From Selenomonas timonae (GTDB taxonomy: Bacteria; Bacillota; Negativicutes; Selenomonadales; Selenomonadaceae), in NCBI RefSeq assembly GCF_014250475.1, contig NZ_CP060204.1:757001-821000 (forward strand): a stretch of 64,000 nt of DNA. The letters are read 5' to 3'. This document shows positions 1-10,367 of this stretch, one piece after another. The notes beneath the pieces were generated by a model, which saw only the letters and a program-made list of their open reading frames with translations, searched no databases and was not told the DNA's origin. The first letter of the stretch is position 1, and each line of letters starts with the position of its first letter. A program made the translations under genes and the position numbers.

Positions 1-1
1 G

Positions 2-1312
<1,311 letters not shown>

Positions 1313-1372
1313 CTCGAAGTTCGAATTGCAGGCCGAACAATCGTATCGATTCATGCGCGGAGCTGACATTGG

Positions 1373-1412
1373 GGTGCTGCTGTACGGTTCTTTCGTGCAG
1401 CAGTGCCTTTTT
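1373..1412 (+). terminator. Rho-independent terminator
   Basis: A stem GGTGCTGCTG / CAGCAGTGCC is followed by TTTTTC. It ends the glucosidase transcript just upstream of the SD of the next gene. Confidence 0.7.
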
Positions 1413-1429
1413 CTTAGGAGATGGTTTGT

Positions 1430-2800
1430 TTGATTTTGAATCAGCTGAAAGCTTTTTTTGATTTGCGCGGCGACACTGCATCGATCCAGGAAATTACAGA
1501 GCGAATCAACGCCGGCGTGCGATTCAGGGGAACGAATCTCAGTGTCCTGATACTGGCGATTTTTATTGCCTCCATCGGTCTCAATATGAATAGTACGGCA
1601 GTCATTATCGGAGCGATGCTGATCTCGCCGTTGATGGGGTCGATCCTTGGGATTGGCTATGGGCTTGCCCGTTATGACAGCGCGTATATACGTTCCGGTG
1701 CAGGTAATCTATTCGCCCAAGTGCTTATTTCAGTTGCTGCATCGACGCTTTATTTTTGCCTCACGCCGATCGATGCCCCCTCTTCGGCGCTGCTTGCACG
1801 GACATCGCCGACCATCTGGGACGTTTTGATTGCTGTCTTTGGCGGCCTCGCAGGCATCATCGGTGTAACCCGCAAAGAGGGCGGGAATGTCATCCCCGGT
1901 GTTGCGATTGCGACGGCGCTGATGCCTCCTCTCTGTACTGCGGGGTATGGGATTGCGACGGGCGTGACGGCGTACACCGTGGGCGCTCTCTACCTGTTCT
2001 TTATCAACAGTTTCTTTATCTGTCTGACGGCATTCATCGTCCTGAAAATCATCGATATCCCCTCGAAGATTGCGCGGGATTCTGTCGAATTTTCAAGACA
2101 GAAACGTTATTTGCTGACCTTTGCCATACTGGTCACGCTGCCCAGCTGTTTCTTTGCGTATCAGAGCGTGCAGGAAAATCTGGAGAACGCGCAGGCGAAG
2201 AGCTATATCGAAGAGAATTTCAAAGCACCGCCCCGTCTGGCAATCTCCTATACGTTGGACAACGAGAAGAAAATGCTGACGGTATTTACGGTTGCAGGAA
2301 TAGCGGAGGACGACTTGGCGGCATTGACGGAGAAGCTGCATGAAAAGAAATACCTCAGGCCGTTCCGGTTGGAGGTGTTTTCTGCGGAAACGACGGAAGA
2401 GAGAGAAAAGATGGAGGCGATGATCAATCAAAGACTCAGCGAGGTTGAAAAAAGAGCGATCCCCTCTGTGCAGGAACAGCAGACTGTGACGGCACTCAAG
2501 TCAGCCCGCGAGGAAAGCGAGAAGCAGGGAGCTTACATCTTGGATTGGAATCGTGAGGCTCGTATCGTATTTCCGCAAATCTCCCGCATCGCCGTCGGGA
2601 GCGTGCAAGCCCCTGCCGGGACTGGGGATAAATCGGCTGCTCTGAGTGAAACGCAAATTGCGTTCATATATCTGCAATCGGATATGGACGAAGCATCGCG
2701 TGCTCGCTTGACCGAATGGATTTCGGACAAAGCAAAGAACCGTGTAGAGGTGCACTTCCTTCCTGAAGTTCCGCCAGCAGAGGCAAAAAAGGGATTGTAA
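1430..2800 (+). CDS. DUF389 (TIGR00341-like) multi-pass membrane protein
   Basis: Member of the DUF389 family of bacterial inner-membrane proteins; function not established. The N-terminal half shows about six hydrophobic segments containing the family hallmark around SIGLNMNSTAVIIGAMLISP. The C-terminal half is soluble, charged and partly coiled-coil, with no recognised domain. An ATG lies at 1421, but it directly abuts the AGGAG SD at 1416-1420; the TTG at 1430 has a spacing of 9 and is preferred. The gene follows a terminator closely, so it probably has its own weak promoter or receives read-through. Its TAA stop is also the first three bases of the inverted-repeat element at 2798. Family assignment is confident; physiological role is unknown. 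Confidence 0.85.
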   Translation: MILNQLKAFFDLRGDTASIQEITERINAGVRFRGTNLSVLILAIFIASIGLNMNSTAVIIGAMLISPLMGSILGIGYGLARYDSAYIRSGAGNLFAQVLISVAASTLYFCLTPIDAPSSALLARTSPTIWDVLIAVFGGLAGIIGVTRKEGGNVIPGVAIATALMPPLCTAGYGIATGVTAYTVGALYLFFINSFFICLTAFIVLKIIDIPSKIARDSVEFSRQKRYLLTFAILVTLPSCFFAYQSVQENLENAQAKSYIEENFKAPPRLAISYTLDNEKKMLTVFTVAGIAEDDLAALTEKLHEKKYLRPFRLEVFSAETTEEREKMEAMINQRLSEVEKRAIPSVQEQQTVTALKSAREESEKQGAYILDWNREARIVFPQISRIAVGSVQAPAGTGDKSAALSETQIAFIYLQSDMDEASRARLTEWISDKAKNRVEVHFLPEVPPAEAKKGL

Positions 2801-2964
2801 GGAATCGCTGATAAAATGAAGCCCGTCAGATTGGCGTAGATTTTTTCGTCCGGACTAGGAGGCAAACCGGATGCATAGCAAGGGCTATGTGGAGGATTTG
2901 CCGACGAAGTACGGGCAAAAAAGATGCGCTAAGATGGCGGGCTGAATTTATCAGTGCTTCCGCA
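2798..2964. mobile_element. MITE-like element with about 26-bp terminal inverted repeats
   Basis: The left end TAAGGAATCGCTGATAAAAT and the reverse complement of the right end, TGCGGAAGCACTGATAAATT, align as imperfect terminal inverted repeats bounding 167 bp with no coding potential. Further left-end or right-end copies occur at 1264, 22717 and 54118. No clear target duplication was seen. It is inferred to be a non-autonomous transposon-like repeat. Confidence 0.6.
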
Positions 2965-3066
2965 ATCCGTGGCTGAGCGCGCGCTATGCACATCGTGTGG
3001 CCGAATCGGAAATAAGAAGTAAGAGTAATTGCAAACGGGATAGAAAAATTGTATGTAGAAAAAAAC

Positions 3067-3096
3067 TTGTCACCCTTTCGAACCTTGTGATAAAAT
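3067..3096 (+). promoter_or_regulatory. Sigma-70-type promoter for ArsB/NhaD-like permease
   Basis: TTGTCA, 18-bp spacer, TAAAAT, about 70 bp upstream of the start codon. No operator is obvious; a GC-rich hairpin lies in the leader. Confidence 0.6.
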
Positions 3097-3166
3097 GAAC
3101 AAAGTCGTGCGCGGCGGTGGCTGTGGTTCCGCCCGCAAATTTTGATTCGGTAAAGGAGGCGCTTAT

Positions 3167-4444
3167 ATGGAAACGTTGGCCGCGATAATTTTTGTTGTAA
3201 TGTACATGGTGATCGTCTCGGAAAAGATTCACCGTACGGTTGCCGCGATGATCGGTGCAGTGCTCATGATGCTGCTCGGCATCCTCTCGCAGGAGGTTGC
3301 ACTGCATCATGTGGACTTTGAGACGCTCGGCCTCTTGGTCGGCATGATGGTACTTGTCGGTGTGACGAAGGAGACGGGGCTGTTCGACTACGTGGCGATC
3401 AAGGCGGCGAAATCTGCAAAGGCGGAGCCGCGCCGCATTCTCGTCTATCTCTGTCTGATTACGGCGCTGTTCTCGGCGTTCCTCGACAACGTGACGACCG
3501 TGCTGCTCATGGTGCCCGTGACGTTCAGCATCACGAAGATCCTGAAACTCGACCCCATGCCCTACCTCCTGACGCAGATCATTGCGTCGAACATCGGCGG
3601 TACGGCAACGCTGATCGGCGACCCGCCGAACATCATGATCGGCAGTGCGGTCAAGGAACTCACCTTCGTCATGTTCATCGAGCATCTCGCGCCCATCGCG
3701 ATCATCTGCATGCTCGTTGTCATGTTCATCATGTCTGCGATCTACCGCAAGAGCCTCGTCACAACCCCCGAGCTGCAGGCGGAACTGATGCAGATGGACG
3801 AAAAAGCTGCAATCACGGATCACAGCCTGCTGAAGCGCTCGCTCTTCGTGCTCGGGCTGACGATACTAGGATTTTTCACACACTCTTTCACCCATATTGA
3901 ATCTTCGTTGATCGCGCTGACGGGCGGCTTCCTGCTGCTCCTCCTCGCGGGCGGCAGTGAGCATCTCGTTGAAAAGGCGATGCACTCGGTCGAGTGGCCG
4001 ACGATCTTCTTCTTCATCGGACTCTTTATCGCCGTCGGCGGCCTCATCGAGGTCGGCATTATTGCGCAGCTCGCGGAGACGGCAGTGGAGACGACGGGCG
4101 GCGATCTGACGGCGACGGCGCTCCTCATCCTCTGGATGAGCGCGATCATCTCGTCCGTGCTCGACAATATCCCGTTTGTTGCGACGATGATTCCGCTCAT
4201 TCAGAACATGGGCGCAATGGGCATCGAGAACCTCGAGCCGCTCTGGTGGTCGCTCGCGCTCGGCGCGTGTCTCGGCGGCAACGGCACGCTTGTCGGCGCG
4301 TCGGCGAACCTCATTGTCGCGGGCATGGCGGCGGAGCGCGGCGTGCACATCAGCTTCATTCGCTACTTCAAGATCGGCTTCCCACTCATGCTGCTCACGA
4401 TCGTTCTCTCGACGGTCTACGTGTACCTGCGGTATTTGATATAA
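3167..4444 (+). CDS. ArsB/NhaD-type anion or Na+/H+ permease (SLC13/ion transporter superfamily)
   Basis: Integral membrane transporter of 425 residues with 11-12 predicted hydrophobic segments. Two inverted-topology halves carry the superfamily signatures: SNIGGTATLIGDPPN near residue 145 and a second, degenerate block (GGNGTLVGASANLI) near 370. The first motif is typical of the ArsB/NhaD/P-protein group. The transported substrate (arsenite, Na+/H+ or a dicarboxylate) cannot be told from sequence. No ars genes lie nearby, which argues against an arsenic operon. The start is an ATG behind AAAGGAGGCG. It is monocistronic, with its own promoter and a terminator before maf. Confidence 0.85.
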   Translation: METLAAIIFVVMYMVIVSEKIHRTVAAMIGAVLMMLLGILSQEVALHHVDFETLGLLVGMMVLVGVTKETGLFDYVAIKAAKSAKAEPRRILVYLCLITALFSAFLDNVTTVLLMVPVTFSITKILKLDPMPYLLTQIIASNIGGTATLIGDPPNIMIGSAVKELTFVMFIEHLAPIAIICMLVVMFIMSAIYRKSLVTTPELQAELMQMDEKAAITDHSLLKRSLFVLGLTILGFFTHSFTHIESSLIALTGGFLLLLLAGGSEHLVEKAMHSVEWPTIFFFIGLFIAVGGLIEVGIIAQLAETAVETTGGDLTATALLILWMSAIISSVLDNIPFVATMIPLIQNMGAMGIENLEPLWWSLALGACLGGNGTLVGASANLIVAGMAAERGVHISFIRYFKIGFPLMLLTIVLSTVYVYLRYLI

Positions 4445-4503
4445 ATTCTTTGCAGGAAAAAGCCTGCGCGAGGGCGAATCAAACTCTATAAGAAATGTGT
4501 GAA

Positions 4504-4533
4504 GGCACCGACACAGTTTCGGTGTCTTTTTTA
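4504..4533 (+). terminator. Rho-independent terminator
   Basis: GGCACCGA / TCGGTGTC stem followed by TTTTTTATT, between the permease gene and maf. Confidence 0.75.
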
Positions 4534-4547
4534 TTCGGAGAGAAGTT

Positions 4548-5126
4548 ATGTTCATACTTGCGTCTGCGTCGCCGCGCCGCCGTGCGCTCCTGCGGCAGAT
4601 CGGGGCGTCGTTCGTCTCGATTACGCCCGCCGTCGATGAGGTGAATGATGGGGAGCGCCCGCGCGATGCCGTGATCTGCAACGCGCTCATGAAGGCGCGC
4701 AAGGTCGCCGAGGAGTACCCCGACCACGCCGTGCTCGGAGCGGATACGGCTGTTGTGCTGAATGGCATCGCATTCGGCAAGCCAAAGGATGCAGCGGAGG
4801 CACGCCACATGCTCTCCTCGCTCGAGGGGCGGCAGCATACGGTGCTCACGGGGATTGCGTGGGTCGTGAATGGGCGGGAGTACACGGATGCAGCGGAGAC
4901 CACGGTGCGCTTTGCCCCGATGACGAAGGCGGAGATCGACGCCTATGTCGCGACGGGCGAGCCGATGGGCAAGGCGGGCGCGTACGCGATTCAGGGGCGT
5001 GCGGCAATCTACATCGAGGAGCTGCACGGCTCGTTCTCGAACGTGGTCGGCTTGCCGCTCCACGCCGTTGCGGCGCTTGCACGTACGGCGGGGGTCACGA
5101 TGGAGGATGGCGATGAATCTGCGTGA
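4548..5126 (+). CDS. maf: Maf family nucleotide pyrophosphatase
   Basis: House-cleaning nucleoside triphosphate pyrophosphatase (dTTP/UTP type), linked in Bacillus to septum formation. Length 192 residues, as usual for the family. The N-terminal signature LASASPRRRALL and the conserved ADTAVV block with the catalytic aspartate are present, followed by GKP. The 3' end overlaps radC by 14 bp, implying co-translation. The maf-radC order is common in Firmicutes, where mreBCD often follows; here mreBCD is absent. Confidence 0.93.
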   Translation: MFILASASPRRRALLRQIGASFVSITPAVDEVNDGERPRDAVICNALMKARKVAEEYPDHAVLGADTAVVLNGIAFGKPKDAAEARHMLSSLEGRQHTVLTGIAWVVNGREYTDAAETTVRFAPMTKAEIDAYVATGEPMGKAGAYAIQGRAAIYIEELHGSFSNVVGLPLHAVAALARTAGVTMEDGDESA

Positions 5127-5790
5127 TCTGCCAGCGGGCGAGCTGCCACGTGAGCGCCTGATTGCGCGCGGCGCAGAGGCGCTCAGCGATACAGAGCTGC
5201 TCGCAATCCTCCTGCGCACGGGGCGCGCGGGCGAGAATGTACTGGAACTTGCGCGCGGCATTGCTGCGCGTTTTCGCGAGACGGGGCTGCACGAGATCCT
5301 CGCGATGCCCTGTGCCGAGTTTGCGCGCATACCGGGCATCGGCACGGCAAAGGCGGCGACCGTGCTCGCCGCGCTCGAACTCGGACGGCGCGCACAGCAG
5401 ACGGCGAAGCGCCGCCCGCGCATCCGCGAGGGGGCAGACGTGGCGGAGTTGCTGCGCCCACGCTTTCGCGCGGAGAAGCGCGAGCATTTCCTCGTGCTGC
5501 CGCTCAGCGCAAAGAACGAGGTGCTGATGGTCGCGGATGTGTCCGTGGGCACGCTCACGAATGCGCTTGTGCACCCACGTGAGGTGTTCGAGCCACCGAT
5601 TCGCTGCGGCGCGGCGCATATCATCCTCGCGCACAACCATCCGAGCGGCGACCCTGCACCGAGCGCAGAGGATCACCGCCTCACGCGCGTGCTCAAGGAT
5701 GCGGGCGCACTCCTCGGCATCCCCGTGACGGATCACGTCATCATCGGGGGAGACGGCTTTTTCAGCTTTGCGGAGGAAGGTGTGCTGTAA
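5113..5790 (+). CDS. radC: RadC family DNA repair protein (JAMM/MPN+ domain)
   Basis: RadC-like protein of 225 residues; the precise biochemical role is unsettled. An N-terminal UPF0758 segment and helix-hairpin-helix (RIPGIGTAKAATV) are followed by a C-terminal JAMM metallo-hydrolase-like domain with the zinc-binding pattern HNHPSGDPAPSAED. ATG codons occur at 5107 and 5113; the SD GGAGG at 5102-5106 is only properly spaced for 5113. It overlaps the end of maf, so the two genes form an operon. Confidence 0.93.
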   Translation: MNLRDLPAGELPRERLIARGAEALSDTELLAILLRTGRAGENVLELARGIAARFRETGLHEILAMPCAEFARIPGIGTAKAATVLAALELGRRAQQTAKRRPRIREGADVAELLRPRFRAEKREHFLVLPLSAKNEVLMVADVSVGTLTNALVHPREVFEPPIRCGAAHIILAHNHPSGDPAPSAEDHRLTRVLKDAGALLGIPVTDHVIIGGDGFFSFAEEGVL

Positions 5791-5892
5791 TCAATACTTT
5801 TTTTGAAAAGAGAGAGGAATTCACCCCTCAATCATCGAAATATACTGATACCTTAGGAAATCTTTCTTGTTAAAACGTGATTAGGAGGGATT

Positions 5893-6276
5893 ATGATGAG
5901 TGCGATCAAAAAGATCCTCGTTCCGGTCGATGGGTCGGTCAACGGCTGCAAGGCGGTCGATGAGGCGATCTTCTTCGCGGAGAAATGCGACGCAGAGCTC
6001 GACTTCGTCTACGTTGCGAGCAACATCAACAAGGACATTCCGAGCCATATCGTCTTTGACCGCATCTGGGAAAAGCTCTCGGGCGACCGCAAGGCGCGCA
6101 AGCACGTCAAGAGTGGGCATATCGCTAAGAGCATTCTCGAAGTTGCGGACGAAGAGGGCAGCGACATGATTATCATGGGCAGCCGCGGGCTTGGTCTCCT
6201 CAAGGGCGTGCTCATCGGCAGCGTCAGCCAGAAGGTGATCGAGGAGGCCAAGATCCCCGTCATGGTCATCAAGTAG
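5893..6276 (+). CDS. Universal stress protein (UspA family)
   Basis: Single-domain cytoplasmic Usp of 127 residues. It starts IKKILVPVDGS and ends with the ATP-binding consensus MGSRGLGLLKGVLIGSVSQKVIEEAKIPVMVIK-like block (G-2x-G-9x-G(S/T)), so it is probably the nucleotide-binding type. Two adjacent ATG codons (5893 and 5896) follow AGGAGGG; 5896 has slightly better spacing. It sits 6-16 bp before the dGTPase-like gene, suggesting co-transcription. Confidence 0.9.
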   Translation: MMSAIKKILVPVDGSVNGCKAVDEAIFFAEKCDAELDFVYVASNINKDIPSHIVFDRIWEKLSGDRKARKHVKSGHIAKSILEVADEEGSDMIIMGSRGLGLLKGVLIGSVSQKVIEEAKIPVMVIK

Positions 6277-6291
6277 CGGGAGGTGTCGTCC

Positions 6292-7299
6292 TTGACCGTT
6301 CGAGAGCGGCTTGAGGCGCAGGAGGATGCACTCCTCTCTCCACTGGCGGCGCGGAGCAAAGACGCAAAGCGCAGCCATCCGATGGAGGAGTGCCCCTTCC
6401 GCACGAAGTTCCAGCGCGACCGCGACCGCATTCTGCACTCGAAATCATTTCGTCGGCTCAAGCACAAGACGCAGGTCTACATTGTCGCGGGCGACCACTA
6501 CCGCACGCGCATGACGCATACGCTCGAGGTGGCGCAGATCTCGCGCACGATTGCGCGCGGGCTCATGTTGAACGAGGATCTGACGGAAGCGATCGCGCTC
6601 GGTCACGATGTCGGACACACGCCGTTCGGACACGCGGGTGAGGCGGTTGTGGAGGAGATCACGGGGCATTTTGCCCACAACGAGCAGAGCCTGCGCATGG
6701 TCGAGATCCTCGAACGCGGCGGGCGCGGGCTAAACCTTACGAGTGCGGTACGCGACGGCATCCTGAACCATACGGGCAAGGGCGTGCCGACGACATTCGA
6801 GGGGCGGATTGTGCGCATTGCCGACCGCATTGCTTACCTCTGCCATGACTACGACGACAGCATCCGTGCGGGGCTTCTGACGCCCGAAGAGCTGCCCACC
6901 GAGGTGCGCGACGCATTTGGTACGGATACGTCCGCGATGATTACGAGCATGGTGTCGGATATGATTGTCACCTCGGAGGCGCGCGGCGACGCGGCACTCT
7001 CGGATGAGGTGCAGCACGTCATGGACACGTTCCGCGCCTTTATGTTCGAGCATATCTACCACTCCAAGACGCTCGCGCACGAGCGCGCACAGGCGGGCTT
7101 TGTTCTGCGTGCCCTCATGGATCATTTCACCGTGTATTTCCACACGCTTCCGCCCGAGTTTATCGCGCGCGAGGAGCGCTGGGGTCGCGAGCAGTGCGTC
7201 GTGGACTATGTGGCGGGGCTGACGGACAGCTATGCCGTCGCGCTCTTCCGCGAGATCTACATCCCGCCCGTGGATCAGATGACAATCAAACCAATATAA
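6292..7299 (+). CDS. dGTPase-like HD-domain triphosphohydrolase
   Basis: Deoxyguanosinetriphosphate triphosphohydrolase-like protein (short, dgt-type), predicted to cleave dNTPs to the nucleoside and triphosphate. The HD metal-binding motif is seen as HTLEVAQ followed by ALGHDVGHTPFGH, and the N-terminal FRTKFQRDRDRILHSKSFRRLKHKTQV block is diagnostic of the family. A GTG at 6283 overlaps the SD GGGAGGT (6278-6284); the TTG at 6292 has spacing of about 7 and gives the usual VRERLE N-terminus, so it is chosen. Position directly before dnaG is a conserved Firmicute arrangement. Confidence 0.9.
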   Translation: MTVRERLEAQEDALLSPLAARSKDAKRSHPMEECPFRTKFQRDRDRILHSKSFRRLKHKTQVYIVAGDHYRTRMTHTLEVAQISRTIARGLMLNEDLTEAIALGHDVGHTPFGHAGEAVVEEITGHFAHNEQSLRMVEILERGGRGLNLTSAVRDGILNHTGKGVPTTFEGRIVRIADRIAYLCHDYDDSIRAGLLTPEELPTEVRDAFGTDTSAMITSMVSDMIVTSEARGDAALSDEVQHVMDTFRAFMFEHIYHSKTLAHERAQAGFVLRALMDHFTVYFHTLPPEFIAREERWGREQCVVDYVAGLTDSYAVALFREIYIPPVDQMTIKPI

Positions 7300-7309
7300 A
7301 GGAGAAACT

Positions 7310-9091
7310 ATGCGTGACCCGAGGATGGAGGCCTTTGTGCAGCAGGTGCGCGCGCAGACCGACATCCTTGCCGTCGTGCAGGGCTATGTCCCGCTGAAGC
7401 GCAAGGGTAACCGCTACTGGGGCTGCTGCCCTTTCCACAACGAAAAGACTGCGTCGTTCTCCGTTGTGCCCGCCGACGGCTTCTTCTACTGCTTCGGCTG
7501 CCACGCGGGCGGCGACGCGTTCAAATTCATCTCGCTCATGGAGCACATCACGCCGTTCGAGGCGATCCTGCGGCAGGCGGAGCAGCTCGGCATCGAAAAG
7601 CCGGAGCAAAAGCGTGACCCGCGCGAGGAGGCACGCCTGCGTGAACTGGACGACCTGCGCAAGGTGAATGCGCTCGCGCGCGACTTCTTTCATAACTGTC
7701 TCACCGTGACGCGCTACGGCGCGGCGGGCAAGGCATATCTCGCGGGGCGCGGCATTACGGACGAGGCGATTGTACGCTACGGCATCGGCTTTGCGCCCGA
7801 TGCGTGGTCGAAGCTCTCCGATGCGTTCCGAAAGCGTGGCATATCGGAGCATATTCTCGTAACGGCGGGACTTGCCGTGAGGCGTGAGCGCGGTGAGGGC
7901 GTCTATGACCGCTTCCGCAACCGCGTCATCATCCCGATCGCGGATGAGCGCGGGCGCATTGTCGCCTTTGGCGGGCGCGCGCTCGGCGACGCGCAGCCGA
8001 AGTATCTCAATACGGCGGAGACACCCGTATTCAACAAACGCAAGCTTCTCTTCGGACTCGACCGCGCACACCGCGCGATTGCGAGCGAGGGCGCGGCGAT
8101 TGTCGTCGAGGGCTATATGGACGCAATTGCCGCTTGGGAGGCGGGGGTTCAGAACGTCGTCGCGACGCTCGGCACCTCGTTCACGAGCGACCATGCAACG
8201 CTGCTCCTGCGCCGTGCGCCGCGCATCGTCTTCTGCTACGACAGTGATGCGGCGGGACAGGAGGCGACACTGCGCGCTCTCGCAGCCGTGCGCGGACGTG
8301 CGGCAGAGGTGCGCGTGCTCCTCCTGCCGGACGGCAAAGATCCCGACGAGTATGTCCGCACGCACGGCGCGGAGGCGTTCCGCGCGCTCGTGGAGACGGC
8401 TGTTCCTGCCCCCGCGTTTCGTCTGCGCCACGTGCGCAGCCATATGACGGACAGCGTGGAGGGACGGCGTGCCGCTCTTCGGGAGATGCTGCCCGTGCTT
8501 GCGGAGCTGGACGAGATCACGCGTGCTGCCTACGTGCGGCAGACGGCGACGGAACTCTTCTTGGACGAGGGGATTGTGACGGATGCCCTGCGCCGCTTTC
8601 TGCGGCAGGGGGCTGCGGAGCCACTACAGAACACTGCGCCGCAGCGCATGGCCGTGCGACAGGGAGACGATGCTCTGCGGCGCGCGGGGCGCGAGATTAT
8701 TGCGGCAATTTGGCGAGATCCTGCGCTTCTCACCGAAATTTTATCTTCCATTCCGATGGAGGATTTTCCCGATGAATTCATCGCCGGACTGCTCCGTGCG
8801 ATGGCGGCGCATCTCGATGCGGGCGGTGTCCTGGATGCGGACTTTATCGCTGCACAGCCTACAGCGGCGGGGGATGAGCTCACACGCGCCATCGTCGAGG
8901 AGGGGCGTACGGAGGCCTCCTATCAGGAGGCTCTGGGGACGCTCCGACGTAGTTATTTGACGCATGCACTTGCACGGCATACGCGCCGCGCTGAGGAGAT
9001 GATGCAAGAAGGAAAAGAGGGATACATTGACGAATTAAACGAAGTGAAGAAAATACAGGATGAGATTGCCCGTGAAAATTTGCACGAATAA
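7310..9091 (+). CDS. dnaG: DNA primase
   Basis: Synthesises RNA primers at the replication fork with DnaB. Length 593 residues. The CHC2 zinc finger is complete (Cys40, His43, Cys61, Cys64). The TOPRIM core shows VVEGYMDAI and FCYDSDAAGQEA with the metal-binding acidic residues. The C-terminal about 170 residues form the less conserved helicase-interaction domain. The start ATG follows AAAGGAGAAACT. It lies 10 bp after the dGTPase-like gene and upstream of rpoD, the classical macromolecular-synthesis order. Confidence 0.97.
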   Translation: MRDPRMEAFVQQVRAQTDILAVVQGYVPLKRKGNRYWGCCPFHNEKTASFSVVPADGFFYCFGCHAGGDAFKFISLMEHITPFEAILRQAEQLGIEKPEQKRDPREEARLRELDDLRKVNALARDFFHNCLTVTRYGAAGKAYLAGRGITDEAIVRYGIGFAPDAWSKLSDAFRKRGISEHILVTAGLAVRRERGEGVYDRFRNRVIIPIADERGRIVAFGGRALGDAQPKYLNTAETPVFNKRKLLFGLDRAHRAIASEGAAIVVEGYMDAIAAWEAGVQNVVATLGTSFTSDHATLLLRRAPRIVFCYDSDAAGQEATLRALAAVRGRAAEVRVLLLPDGKDPDEYVRTHGAEAFRALVETAVPAPAFRLRHVRSHMTDSVEGRRAALREMLPVLAELDEITRAAYVRQTATELFLDEGIVTDALRRFLRQGAAEPLQNTAPQRMAVRQGDDALRRAGREIIAAIWRDPALLTEILSSIPMEDFPDEFIAGLLRAMAAHLDAGGVLDADFIAAQPTAAGDELTRAIVEEGRTEASYQEALGTLRRSYLTHALARHTRRAEEMMQEGKEGYIDELNEVKKIQDEIARENLHE

Positions 9092-9182
9092 ATACGCGCA
9101 CTTTAGTGCTCGAACCTTTATAGCGATATACTAAATGATAGATTTTATTAGATAATACTACAAACTGAAAGGAGGGGGCAAA

Positions 9183-10325
9183 ATGCAGACAGCAACAGCG
9201 CGGATCGAACGAGATGAAATGACTGGAATGGGAAATATCAGCGAGCTTGTGGCAAAGGGAAAGTCGAACGGCGGAACACTGACCTGCGGTGAATTTATCG
9301 AAACATTCAGCATATGGAATATGACCCCCGACGATATGGATGGGCTCTATCAGCGCCTCAGCGACGAGAGCATCGAGATCGTGGACGATACGGCGGTCGG
9401 CGAGAGCAGCGATGATGACGTGCTCGAGCCGGTGGATGACATTGACAAGGACGAGGAGGAAATCGAGATCGACCTCAGCGTCCCTGAGGGGGTCGCGCTG
9501 GACGATCCTGTCCGCATGTACCTCAAGGAGATCGGTCGCGTGCCACTTCTGACGGCAGAGGAGGAGGTTGAGCTTGCGCAGCGCATGGAGGCGGGCGACG
9601 AGACTGCGCGCCATCGGCTCGAGGAGGCAAATCTGCGCCTTGTCGTGAGCATCGCCAAGCGCTATGTCGGCCGCGGCATGCTCTTTCTCGACCTGATACA
9701 GGAGGGCAACCTCGGACTCCTCAAGGCGGTTGAAAAATTCGACTACAGCAAGGGCTACAAGTTCAGCACGTATGCAACGTGGTGGATTAGGCAGGCGATT
9801 ACGCGTGCGATTGCCGATCAGGCACGCACGATCCGCATCCCTGTCCACATGGTCGAGACGATCAACAAGTACATACGCATTTCGCGGCAGCTCCTGCAGG
9901 AACTCGGGCGCGATCCCACACCCGACGAGGTAGCAAAGCATATGGGGCTGAATACGGCGCGCGTGCGTGAGATCATGAAGATCGCGCAGGAGCCCGTTTC
10001 GCTCGAGACCCCGATCGGCGAGGAGGAGGACTCCCATCTCGGCGACTTTATCGAGGATGAGGCGGCGCTTGACCCCGCAGATGCAGCCTCGATGATGTTG
10101 CTCAAGGAGCAGATTGCCGACGTGCTGAAGACACTTGCGCCGCGTGAGGCGGAGGTTCTGCGTCTGCGCTTCGGGCTTGAGGACGGTCGTTCGCGCACGC
10201 TCGAGGAGGTCGGGCAGAGCTTCGGTGTGACGCGTGAGCGCATCCGACAGATCGAGGCGAAGGCGCTCAGGAAGCTGCGGCACCCCGTGCGGCTGCGCAA
10301 GTTGCAGGGAAACATTGATCTTTGA
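9183..10325 (+). CDS. rpoD: RNA polymerase primary sigma factor, copy 1
   Basis: Sigma-70 group 1 factor of 380 residues. Visible parts are a region 1.1 ([17 protein letters not shown]..), an acidic linker, region 1.2 ([12 protein letters not shown]), regions 2.1-2.4 including the -10 recognition segment [17 protein letters not shown], region 3, and region 4.2 ([20 protein letters not shown]). The start follows AAAGGAGGGGGC. A second, closely similar full-length sigma gene begins 43 bp downstream. Copy 1 has the less canonical region 1.1 ([17 protein letters not shown] versus [17 protein letters not shown] in copy 2). Confidence 0.95.
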   Translation: MQTATARIERDEMTGMGNISELVAKGKSNGGTLTCGEFIETFSIWNMTPDDMDGLYQRLSDESIEIVDDTAVGESSDDDVLEPVDDIDKDEEEIEIDLSVPEGVALDDPVRMYLKEIGRVPLLTAEEEVELAQRMEAGDETARHRLEEANLRLVVSIAKRYVGRGMLFLDLIQEGNLGLLKAVEKFDYSKGYKFSTYATWWIRQAITRAIADQARTIRIPVHMVETINKYIRISRQLLQELGRDPTPDEVAKHMGLNTARVREIMKIAQEPVSLETPIGEEEDSHLGDFIEDEAALDPADAASMMLLKEQIADVLKTLAPREAEVLRLRFGLEDGRSRTLEEVGQSFGVTRERIRQIEAKALRKLRHPVRLRKLQGNIDL

Positions 10326-10367
10326 GGTGTGGTTTGCCTCACAAATAAACGATAGGAGGACAGCGTT

